From contig CAVROT010000008.1 in NCBI GenBank assembly GCA_963722905.1, positions 1 to 64,000 of the forward strand: DNA of 64,000 nucleotides, written 5' to 3'. Position numbers and translations under genes: made by a program. This DNA comes from CAVROT01 sp963722905. GTDB lineage: Bacteria > Pseudomonadota > Alphaproteobacteria > Rhodobacterales > Rhodobacteraceae. The first letter of the stretch is position 1; every line of letters starts with the position of its first letter. The notes under the pieces are model-generated. The model was not told the DNA's origin. It saw only the letters and a program-made list of their open reading frames with translations, and made no database searches. Positions 17,377-24,272 of this stretch are shown piece after piece.

Positions 17377-19363
17377 TCAAGCCGCGGCGCGCAGGTCCTC
17401 GACGACGGACGCATAGCCGCCCGCGGCCAGAAAGTCGCGTTCGCCGAAGGTCGTCTCGCGGCCGAGCGCCGCGTTGCGGTGTGGAAAGCGGCCGTAGCGG
17501 CGGATGACCTCGCGATGGGCGCGGGCGTGCAGCAACTGCTCGGCGCCCGTCTCGCGCATGCGGGTGGCCATCAGGCGCACCCCTCGCGACTGGTCCGGGA
17601 GGTTCTCGGAATGGACGAGCGGCAGGTAGAAGAACTGCCGACCGGGCTCGTCGATACGGGTATCCCAACGGCGGCGGATCGCGACCTTGGACGCGGCGCG
17701 CGCGATCGGGTCCAGCTCGAACGCGCGGCGAGTGCCGCGGTATACATTGCGGGTGAACTGGTCTGTCAGAATGATGTAGGCCAGCGTCCCCTTCGGATAG
17801 GTCAGCCACAACGCCAGCGCGCCGTCGCGGGCACGGTCGATGTCGCGCCCGAAGCGGTCCGCGATACGCGCGTCCAGATCGTCGTCCTGACGGTACCAGC
17901 CGGGCGGTCCCACCTCGTCCAGCCAGAAGCCGAGCACCTCGTCCACCGTCTCCATCCTGCCCTCCCCGGGGAGCGGCACGGCACCGGTCCGGCCGGCCGC
18001 GCCCGTGTCCGCCTGTACCTGCCGCAAATCGGTCATGCGGGCAACAATCTACGAGTTCGGCCGCCGAAGTGGCCCTGCCATCGGTACCGGCGGACGTTTC
18101 CGTCCGGGGTGTTGCCGTCGCGCCATTCGACGCCGATCCGGACGAGATTTCGGTCACGAGGCCGATGGCGACAGACGATGTGGCAGGCAGGACGCCGACG
18201 TAGTCGGCAACCTCGCCCACGGGGGCGTATTCGCGCTGCGTCATGCGCCAGACCGCGTAGGCCGCCAGCGCCAGCAACAGCGCCGCGACGAAGATCCAGA
18301 ATCCCGAAGGACCCACCAGATCCATCATCGCGCCGATGGCAAGGGGGCCGAAGATGGCACCCATCCCGTTGATGAACAGGAGCCCGCCCGAGGCGGCCGC
18401 CATGTCCTCGACCTCGAGATAGTCGTTCGTATAGGCGATCAGCAGCGCGTAGAGCGGGTTGGCCGTACCGCCGAGGCAAAAGGCAACGACCAGCAGAACG
18501 ACGAAGCTGCCGTTGCCGACGATCCCGACGATACACGCCACCGCCCCCGTCAGCGCCGCCAGCATAATCAGCCGGCGACGGTCAATCCGGTCCGAAAGCC
18601 AGCCGATCGGCCATTGCAGCAGCAGGCCGCCAAGGAATATCGCGCCGACGAAGGTCGCGATCTGGGACACGGCCAGCCCCGCCTGAACCGCATAGACCGA
18701 CGCCATGCCGAACTGCGCCGAGAAGACGCCGCCCATCAGAAACATGCCCACGCATCCCAGCGGCGATGCGGCGTAGAGGCCGCGCAGGTCCATCGGCTTG
18801 GTCCGCTCGAACGCCGGTGTCGGGTTCACCGAAAGAAGGATCGGTGCAAAGCTGAGAGATACCAGCACGGATGGAATGACGAACAGAACGAACCCCGACG
18901 GATCCCCGGCCGTCAGCAACGCCTGGCCGGCGAGGATGCCAACCATCTGCACGATCATGTAGGCCGACATAGCCTGGCCCCTGAACGCGTTCGTGGTGGA
19001 ATTGTTGAGCCAGCTTTCGGCGGTCACGTAGACGCCGCAGAAGGCGAACCCGACGATGACCCGCAACAGGGTCCAGGCCCAGGGCTCCGCGACGGTCGGA
19101 AAGAGGATGAGCGCCGCGGAAATCAGGGATCCAAGCGCCGCGAAGACCCGAACGTGCCCGACCCGGCGGATGAGGTCGGGGGTCAGGCGGCTGCCGCCCA
19201 GGAACCCTACGAAATAGGCCGATATCACGACCGAGATCTCCAGCGTCGAGAATCCCTCGATGGAGCCTCGGATGCCCAGCAGCGTGCCCTGCATGCCATT
19301 GCCGATCATCAGGAGCGCCATTCCAAGCAGAAGCGGCCACGACGTTCCGATGACACTTATCAT
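17363..19363 (-). CDS. MFS transporter (YcaD-like) whose stop codon is lost
   Basis: The first about 415 residues from ATG 19363 (MISVIGTSWPLLLGMALLMI) form a 12-helix MFS carrier of the YcaD/CsbX type. Motifs include RGSIEGFSTLEISVVISAYF, AESWLNNSTTNAFRGQAMS, LQWPIGWLSDRIDRRRLI and GMGAIFGPLAIGAMMDLVG. Family members end about 15-20 residues after a MTQREYAPV-like segment, which here falls near 18110. Instead the frame remains open for about 250 more codons to 17363. That tail runs through the complete DUF924 gene in a different phase and is arginine/glycine-rich and unlike protein. A frameshift near the end would reach a stop at 18033. So the transporter is probably functional with an unclear C terminus. 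Substrate unknown. Confidence 0.75.
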   Translation of the reverse strand: MISVIGTSWPLLLGMALLMIGNGMQGTLLGIRGSIEGFSTLEISVVISAYFVGFLGGSRLTPDLIRRVGHVRVFAALGSLISAALILFPTVAEPWAWTLLRVIVGFAFCGVYVTAESWLNNSTTNAFRGQAMSAYMIVQMVGILAGQALLTAGDPSGFVLFVIPSVLVSLSFAPILLSVNPTPAFERTKPMDLRGLYAASPLGCVGMFLMGGVFSAQFGMASVYAVQAGLAVSQIATFVGAIFLGGLLLQWPIGWLSDRIDRRRLIMLAALTGAVACIVGIVGNGSFVVLLVVAFCLGGTANPLYALLIAYTNDYLEVEDMAAASGGLLFINGMGAIFGPLAIGAMMDLVGPSGFWIFVAALLLALAAYAVWRMTQREYAPVGEVADYVGVLPATSSVAIGLVTEISSGSASNGATATPRTETSAGTDGRATSAAELVDCCPHDRFAAGTGGHGRGRPDRCRAAPRGGQDGDGGRGARLLAGRGGTARLVPSGRRSGRAYRGPLRARHRPCPRRRAGVVADLSEGDAGLHHSDRPVHPQCIPRHSPRVRAGPDRARRVQGRDPPPLGYPYRRARSAVLLPAARPFREPPGPVARGAPDGHPHARDGRRAVAARPRPSRGHPPLRPLSTPQRGARPRDDLRRTRLSGRGRLCVRRRGPARRGLKDAA
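17377..17955 (-). CDS. DUF924 family protein
   Basis: A 192-residue soluble helical protein of the DUF924 family. It has the characteristic VDEVLGFWLDEVG start and the central ILTDQFTRNVYRGTRRAF motif (family form 'LDQFPRNxYRGxxxAF'). YLPLVHSENLPDQ and GRFPHRNAALGR follow. ATG 17955 is chosen because GGGGAGGGCAGG lies directly upstream; the frame also permits ATG 18036. The family is related to TPR-like helical folds, and the biochemical role is unknown. Remarkably, the reading frame of the upstream MFS gene stays open in another phase across this whole gene. Confidence 0.86.
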   Translation of the reverse strand: METVDEVLGFWLDEVGPPGWYRQDDDLDARIADRFGRDIDRARDGALALWLTYPKGTLAYIILTDQFTRNVYRGTRRAFELDPIARAASKVAIRRRWDTRIDEPGRQFFYLPLVHSENLPDQSRGVRLMATRMRETGAEQLLHARAHREVIRRYGRFPHRNAALGRETTFGERDFLAAGGYASVVEDLRAAA

Positions 19364-19645
19364 TCTGTTGGCCCCGCCAGCGAATCCCCTGCCGGCGCCT
19401 AGCGCATCGCAGTCCCCCGCGACAGGCCCCCCGCGAAAACCGCGTTGCGCACTGGCGGACCGGCTATACCGCGTAACAGGCAATCCGGCGGCGCGCGACC
19501 TCGCGCGCGCCGAAGGCGGGGCGCAAGGGGAAGCCACGACCGCCGTTCGGGAGCCGGTTCCGCCCGGTCGGCACCGTGCCGCTCCGGCAAATCAGCCGAT
19601 CGGGTTTCAGGCTCGGGATATTGTCGCGGAGTATGCAATAATCCG
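19364..19645. other. Intergenic upstream of IS insertion
   Basis: Between the MFS start (minus) and the promoter-like element before the IS. It is divergent: it should hold the MFS promoter on the minus strand. No gene is supported; short open frames on both strands have no recognisable content. Composition becomes noticeably more AT-rich from about 19600 toward the IS junction. Confidence 0.4.
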
Positions 19646-19673
19646 TTTACTGAAAGTCAGGACTACCTATAGT
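19646..19673 (+). promoter_or_regulatory. Candidate sigma-70 promoter, now cut off from its gene by the IS
   Basis: TTTACT (19646-19651), a 16-base spacer and TATAGT (19668-19673; five of six match TATAAT). If the IS and one copy of the target duplication are removed, the -10 box would lie about 34 bases before the ATG now at 21217, an ideal distance. The IS target duplication TAGTTA overlaps the end of the -10 box. The call is by eye. Confidence 0.45.
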
Positions 19674-19675
19674 TA
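19670..19675. repeat. Left target-site duplication TAGTTA
   Basis: TAGTTA directly abuts the left end of the IS; the identical hexamer occurs at 21179-21184 immediately after the right end. Six bases is longer than the 2-4 bases most often reported for IS5 subgroup elements. Confidence 0.75.
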
Positions 19676-19689
19676 GTCCGCTCTGAACA
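19676..19689. repeat. Left terminal inverted repeat of the IS
   Basis: GTCCGCTCTGAACA; matches 13 of 14 bases with the right-end repeat. The IS boundary is defined by the adjacent TAGTTA duplication. Confidence 0.85.
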
Positions 19690-19793
19690 ACGCCTAGCCT
19701 GCTGATTTTCTGGGATGAACTGGCTTTCCTGCTGTGCCGATATTGCAGGGTTTGCTATGCTTAGGGCCGGAACCCTGCGATTTCGGAGGCCCG

Positions 19794-21164
19794 ATGAAGC
19801 CCAAGTTCCGCGGCCCCGAGCAGGACGATCTGCTCCGCCCCCGGCTCACCGATCTGATCGACATGCGCCACGAGCTGGTACGGCTCGAGGCGCTGATCGA
19901 CTGGGCGTTCTTCGAGGCCGAATGGGTGGGCTTCTTTCCGTCGCATACCGGGCGGCCGGCGACGTCGCCGCGGCTGGTCGCGGGTCTGCTCTACCTCCAG
20001 CACGCTTACGCGCTCTCGGACGAGGCGGTCGTCGCGCGGTGGGCGGAGAACCCCTACTGGCAGCACTTCTGTGGGGAGACGTTCTTTCAGCATCGCCCGC
20101 CGATCGACCCGTCCTCGCTGACGCGCTGGCGGGGGCGGATCGGGGAGGAGGGCGTGGAATGGCTGCTCACGAAGACGATCGAGGCGGGGAGGGACGCCGG
20201 CGTCATCGCCGAGCGCAGCACGGCCGACGTGATCGTCGACACCACGGTGATGGAAAAGGCGATTGCGCACCCGACCGACGCGCGGCTCTATGAGAAAGCA
20301 AGGACGCGCATGGTCAAGCTCGCGCATGAGGCGGGCCTGCCGCTGCGCCAGAGCTATGCGCGCCTCGGGGCCCGGCTGGCCCAGCAGGCGGGTCGCTACG
20401 CCCATGCCCGGCAGTTCAAACGCATGCGAAGGGCCCTGCGGCGGCTCAAGGGCTACGCCGGCCGCGTGATGCGCGACATCGCTCGGCGGATCGGCACGGT
20501 CGGGGACGACGCTTTGCGCGCCCGCCTCAAAGTCGAGCTCGCCCTGGCCGGCCGCCTGCTCGCCCAGAAGCCGAAGGACCGCCGGAAGCTCTACGCGCTC
20601 CACGAGCCCGACGTCGACTGCATCTCCAAGGGCAAGGCCCGCAAGCGCTACGAATTCGGCTGCAAGGTGTCCGTCGCCACCACGCATCGCGAGGGCTTCG
20701 TCGTCGGCATGCGCTCGCTGCCGGGGAACCCCTATGACGGCCACACGCTGCACGAAGCCCTCGAACAGGTCGAGATCCTCGCCGACCGCCGCCCGGCCCG
20801 CGTCTTCGTCGACCGGGGCTACCGGGGCCACGGCATCGCGCCCGACACCGGCACCGCCGTCTACATCTCCGGCCAGCGCCGCGGCATGACCCGCGTGCTC
20901 CGCCGCGCCCTGCGCCGCAGGTCCGCCATCGAACCCACCATCGGCCACATGAAGACCGACGGCCGCCTGTCGCGCTCGCCCCTCAAGGGCACCCTCGGCG
21001 ATGCGCTCCACGCCGTGCTCTGCGGCGCAGGCCACAACATCCGCCAGATCCTCGCATACCTCAGGGCTCTTTGGCCCCAAATCCTGACCTTGCTCCTGCG
21101 CGTCGTGGTGGGAGCCAACGCCCTCCCGGCAGCGGCGATGCCTCAAATCGAACTCGCAGCGTGA
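19794..21164 (+). CDS. IS5-family DDE transposase
   Basis: A 456-residue transposase from ATG 19794 (MKPKFRGPEQDDLL). The N-terminal part has MRHELVRLEALIDWAFFE and the helical DNA-binding region with RPATSPRLVAGLLYLQHAY. The DDE core shows Asp in VDTTVMEKAIAHPTD, Asp in VFVDRGYRGHG and Glu in RRRSAIEPTIGHMKTDGRL (the Y/R-rich E motif of IS4/IS5-type enzymes). Between them lies an insertion with HEPDVDCISKGKARKRYEFG, typical of the IS5 subgroup. All catalytic residues are present and the frame is intact. It catalyses cut-and-paste or copy-type transposition between the flanking inverted repeats. An upstream in-frame ATG at 19734 is less likely because it would read through the leader. Confidence 0.94.
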   Translation: MKPKFRGPEQDDLLRPRLTDLIDMRHELVRLEALIDWAFFEAEWVGFFPSHTGRPATSPRLVAGLLYLQHAYALSDEAVVARWAENPYWQHFCGETFFQHRPPIDPSSLTRWRGRIGEEGVEWLLTKTIEAGRDAGVIAERSTADVIVDTTVMEKAIAHPTDARLYEKARTRMVKLAHEAGLPLRQSYARLGARLAQQAGRYAHARQFKRMRRALRRLKGYAGRVMRDIARRIGTVGDDALRARLKVELALAGRLLAQKPKDRRKLYALHEPDVDCISKGKARKRYEFGCKVSVATTHREGFVVGMRSLPGNPYDGHTLHEALEQVEILADRRPARVFVDRGYRGHGIAPDTGTAVYISGQRRGMTRVLRRALRRRSAIEPTIGHMKTDGRLSRSPLKGTLGDALHAVLCGAGHNIRQILAYLRALWPQILTLLLRVVVGANALPAAAMPQIELAA

Positions 21165-21178
21165 TGTTCAGAACGGAC
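21165..21178. repeat. Right terminal inverted repeat of the IS
   Basis: Reads TGTTCAGAACGGAC on the plus strand; its reverse complement GTCCGTTCTGAACA matches the left end in 13 of 14 bases. It begins at the base after the transposase stop codon. Confidence 0.85.
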
Positions 21179-21184
21179 TAGTTA
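21179..21184. repeat. Right target-site duplication TAGTTA
   Basis: Identical to the hexamer at 19670-19675, directly outside the right inverted repeat; followed by AACGCTC, the original upstream sequence of the next gene. Confidence 0.75.
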
Positions 21185-21216
21185 ACGCTCAAGCAACAGA
21201 TGGACGACAGATTATC

Positions 21217-22590
21217 ATGCCACATTCCAAAGTTTCCATTCTGATGGCCACGGCCGCGACGCTTCTTGCACTGCCGACGGCCCTGACCGCGGCGACGACG
21301 ACGCTGACTAACGGGTCGGGTGACGGCGACATCTCGGTCGAGGTCGATGAGTTCGGCCTCAGCCGCAGCGGCCTGTTCGATCCCGTCGGTCCGATCGACC
21401 GCGCCGACACGATCTTCAGGTCGGAAATCTACATTTTCCAGGGCGGCAGCCTGCTGACGCTCGAACAGGCCGCATCTGCCGAGAGGCAGCCGGCGTCCTT
21501 CGTCGCACAAAGACCGACGCAGGCGGTCAGCGCGTTCGAGATCAACCGGCTGGGCTTTCGCGTGACGCAGACGGTTGCCGATACCGTCGTGGACGGCGCG
21601 CGTTCGGGGTCGGTCCTGACGCAGAGCTACGCGATCACCAACCTGACGGACGTGCCCAACAGCTTTACCCTGGTGCGCTACCTCGACGGCGATCTGGATT
21701 TCGACGGCACGCTGATCGACGGCGGAGGCGTGCTGAACACCGGGTCCCAGCGGATCCTGTACGAGACGGACGCGACCGGTTCGGAGACCGACCGGGATAC
21801 CTTCGTCGGCATCACCGCATCGGGGGGCACCGCGGCAGGCTTCAGCATCGACGAATGCTGCGGCGTCAACACGTTCCCGCTGGATAACTCCGTCTTCAAC
21901 GACACCGACGACGACGGTTTCGTGGATGTTCCCTTCGACGTCACTCTGCAACTGCAGCGCGACTTCACCATCCCGGTCGGAATGACGCGGGTGTTCACCA
22001 CGCAGACCCTGTTCGGCAACGCGCGGCCGCAGGCGCCCGGCACGTCCGAAGCGCTGCCGCTCCTGCCCACCTCGGAGCCGGACGACGGGGTGCCGGGCTT
22101 CAGCTTCGACATTCCGCTGCTCGACGTGCTGAACATCCCCGAGGAGGCTCTCTTCGCCGACGACTTCGAGACCGACACGATCTGGATCGATCCGGTCATC
22201 GCCGTCGGATACACCTACTCGGTCACCGGGGCCGCGTTCGCATCGGTCACCGCACCGTCCTTCACGACCGTGCCCGATCCCGACGGTTACGTGCTGACCT
22301 TCATGCAGGGCGGGGTCGAGATGTCGACGTCGCTGGCGGCTGGCGCGACCTTCGCCTTCGACACGCCGCTGTCGACCTTCATCATCGAGGGCATCGACAC
22401 GTCCCTGATGCTGGACCCGGAAAACCCGCTTGCCTTCGCGACGGGGTTGTCGCTGACCTCGATCCAGACCGTCAACGTGTCGGTGCAGCAGGTTCCGATC
22501 ACGCTGGCGCCTATCCCGCTGCCGGCCGGCGGCCTGCTGCTGCTGAGCGGTCTTGGCCTTCTGGGTCTGCGACGCGCCGCGCGCAGGTGA
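21217..22590 (+). CDS. Secreted protein with PEP-CTERM-like (PLPAGG) sorting tail
   Basis: A 457-residue secreted protein: signal peptide about 1-25 (LLALPTALTA), a beta-rich body and a C-terminal sorting region. That tail is PIPLPAGGLLLLSGLGLLG followed by RRAARR, the 'VPLPA-CTERM' form of exosortase-like signals common in Rhodobacterales. Such tails combine a PLPAG cleavage motif, a hydrophobic helix and a basic end, and are processed at the membrane for surface display or export. The body has acidic, calcium-binding-like DTDDDGFVDV and tandem aromatic/Asp motifs but no family I can name. The only upstream sequence is 32 bases before the IS, so the native promoter is displaced. No strong ribosome binding site is seen. 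Confidence 0.82.
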   Translation: MPHSKVSILMATAATLLALPTALTAATTTLTNGSGDGDISVEVDEFGLSRSGLFDPVGPIDRADTIFRSEIYIFQGGSLLTLEQAASAERQPASFVAQRPTQAVSAFEINRLGFRVTQTVADTVVDGARSGSVLTQSYAITNLTDVPNSFTLVRYLDGDLDFDGTLIDGGGVLNTGSQRILYETDATGSETDRDTFVGITASGGTAAGFSIDECCGVNTFPLDNSVFNDTDDDGFVDVPFDVTLQLQRDFTIPVGMTRVFTTQTLFGNARPQAPGTSEALPLLPTSEPDDGVPGFSFDIPLLDVLNIPEEALFADDFETDTIWIDPVIAVGYTYSVTGAAFASVTAPSFTTVPDPDGYVLTFMQGGVEMSTSLAAGATFAFDTPLSTFIIEGIDTSLMLDPENPLAFATGLSLTSIQTVNVSVQQVPITLAPIPLPAGGLLLLSGLGLLGLRRAARR

Positions 22591-23201
22591 TCGCCAAGGC
22601 ATCGCGCAGGCGCGCCCTTACCGGGGGCGCGTCTTTCGCCGTCCTGTCGCTATGCCTCGCCGTCCCGGCCCCGGCCCCGGCAGCAGATGCGGCCGGCCGG
22701 TTCGCCGTCGACGGGCCCGGAGCGGCGTCCTGCGCCGACTTCCTGCGCGCGCGGGACGCGGGCGGCGCCGCGCTGGCGGGGTTCGCCGGCTGGGCCGCGG
22801 GCTTCATCTCGGCCGTCAACGTCTTCACGCCCGACACCTACGACGTGACCCCCTGGCAGACGGTCGAGCTGGTGACGGCCATGCTGGCGGCCCATTGCGC
22901 CCGGGCCACCGATCAGCCTTTCGTCGAGGCGACCGGCGCGCTGGTCGGCGCCCTGACCGCCGACCGTCTGACCACGCTCAGCCCTATTGTCCAGGCGCGG
23001 AAAGGCGGCACGTCGGTCGTACTCTACGCCGCCATCCTCGACGACGTGCGGGCGCGGCTGAACCGGGCCGGGCACGACCCGGGATCGGGCAGCGGCTTCG
23101 ACGCGGCCTTCGCCGGCGCCCTGTCCGACTGGCAGAAGGCGAACGGAGTGCCCGTCACCGGGCTGCCGGACCAGCCGACGCTCAACGACCTGATGCGCTG
23201 A
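22587..23201 (+). CDS. Secreted protein of unknown function
   Basis: A 204-residue protein with signal peptide (about 1-33, ending PAPAPAADA) that starts at GTG 22587, overlapping the previous stop as GTGA, so the two genes are probably co-translated. Two cysteines (in SCADFL and AAHCARA) flank a helical region with AGFAGWAAGFISAVNVFTPD, a pattern seen in HdeA/Rap1a-like small periplasmic proteins. The C terminus has FAGALSDWQKANGVPVTGLP, which resembles half of a peptidoglycan-binding type 1 repeat. Neither resemblance is firm and no function is assigned. It converges on queA with a 20-base overlap of the ends. Confidence 0.75.
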   Translation: MIAKASRRRALTGGASFAVLSLCLAVPAPAPAADAAGRFAVDGPGAASCADFLRARDAGGAALAGFAGWAAGFISAVNVFTPDTYDVTPWQTVELVTAMLAAHCARATDQPFVEATGALVGALTADRLTTLSPIVQARKGGTSVVLYAAILDDVRARLNRAGHDPGSGSGFDAAFAGALSDWQKANGVPVTGLPDQPTLNDLMR

Positions 23202-24249
23202 CGCCCGGCAGCAGCAGCGACGCGTCGCCGTAGCTGAAGAACCGGTAGTCGGCCGCGATGGCCTCGGCATAGATGTCGCGGATCCGCCCCATCCCCATCA
23301 GTGCCGATACCAGCATCATCAGGGTCGAGCGCGGCAGGTGGAAGTTCGTCATCAGCGCGTCGGTCACGCGGAAATCGAAGCCGGGCGTGATGAAGATGTC
23401 GGTGGGCCCCTCCCACGGCGCGATGGCACCGCCGCGCGCGGCCGTCTCGATCAGCCGCAAAGCGGTCGTGCCGACCGGGACGATGCGACCGCCCGCGGCC
23501 TTCGTCGCGGCGATCCGGGCGGCGGCACCGGCGTCGACGCGGCCCCATTCGGCATGCATCCGGTGATCGGCGACGTTCTCGGCCTTCACCGGCAGGAACG
23601 TACCCGCACCCACATGCAACGTGACATGGACAATGCCGATCCCCCGCGCGCGCACCGCCTCCAGCAGCGCGGCATCGAAATGCAGCGACGCGGTCGGCGC
23701 GGCCACGGCGCCCGAGTGGCGCGCCCATACGGTCTGGTAATCCTCCCGGTCGGCGTCGTCGGCGGGACGCAGTGCGGCGATATATGGCGGCAGCGGCATC
23801 GTGCCGGCCTGCGTCAGCTTGGCATCGAAATCGGCGCCGGTCCGGTCGAACCGCAACAACGCCGTGCCGTCCTCGCGCCCCTCGATCACCGCCTCCAGCC
23901 CGGCGGGGAAGATGACGCGTTCGCCGTCGCGCAGTTTGCGAAGGGGCTTCACAAGTGCGCGCCACGTCCCGTCTGCGCGCGGCTCCAGCAGCGTCGCCTC
24001 GATCCGCGAGGATGTCTCGCCCTGCGCTCCACCCCGCGTCCGCGTGCCCGTGAGGCGGGCGGGGATGACGCGGGTGTCGTTCAGCACCAGCAGGTCGCCG
24101 GGGCGCAGATGGTCCGGCAGGTCGATGGCGCGGGCGTGGATTGTCGCCTCCGGCCCGGCGACCAGCAGCCGGGCCGACGATCTGGGCCGCACGGGCCGTG
24201 TCGCGATCAGCCGCTCGGGCAGGTCGAAATCGAAATCGTCCAGCTTCAT
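23182..24249 (-). CDS. queA: tRNA preQ1(34) S-adenosylmethionine ribosyltransferase-isomerase QueA
   Basis: A 355-residue enzyme that transfers and isomerises the ribose of SAM to 7-aminomethyl-7-deazaguanine at tRNA position 34, giving epoxyqueuosine. Typical motifs are MKLDDFDFDLPERLIATRPV at the N terminus, LLVLNDTRVIPARL, LHVGAGTFLPVK and the C-terminal TNFHLPRSTLMMLVSAL plus YRFFSYGDASLL. The length is normal for the family. It is followed on the same strand by no queuosine gene in this window. Its end overlaps the end of the convergent secreted-protein gene by 20 bases. The upstream AsmA-like gene ends 23 bases before its start, so these two may be co-transcribed. Confidence 0.96.
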   Translation of the reverse strand: MKLDDFDFDLPERLIATRPVRPRSSARLLVAGPEATIHARAIDLPDHLRPGDLLVLNDTRVIPARLTGTRTRGGAQGETSSRIEATLLEPRADGTWRALVKPLRKLRDGERVIFPAGLEAVIEGREDGTALLRFDRTGADFDAKLTQAGTMPLPPYIAALRPADDADREDYQTVWARHSGAVAAPTASLHFDAALLEAVRARGIGIVHVTLHVGAGTFLPVKAENVADHRMHAEWGRVDAGAAARIAATKAAGGRIVPVGTTALRLIETAARGGAIAPWEGPTDIFITPGFDFRVTDALMTNFHLPRSTLMMLVSALMGMGRIRDIYAEAIAADYRFFSYGDASLLLPGVSASGR

Positions 24250-24272
24250 GTCGTCGCCCCCCTCCCGGCCCT

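Larger units (their letters stand above)
19676..21178 (+). mobile_element. Complete IS5-family insertion sequence, 1503 bp
   Basis: The element is bounded by 14-base terminal inverted repeats GTCCGCTCTGAACA (19676-19689) and, read inward from the right end, GTCCGTTCTGAACA (21178-21165), with one mismatch. It is flanked by perfect TAGTTA duplications. It contains one full-length DDE transposase gene with all catalytic residues in place, so it looks recent and potentially active. It inserted about 32 bases before the ATG of the surface-sorted protein gene, transcribed in the same direction, so read-through from the transposase promoter could drive that gene. Confidence 0.9.
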
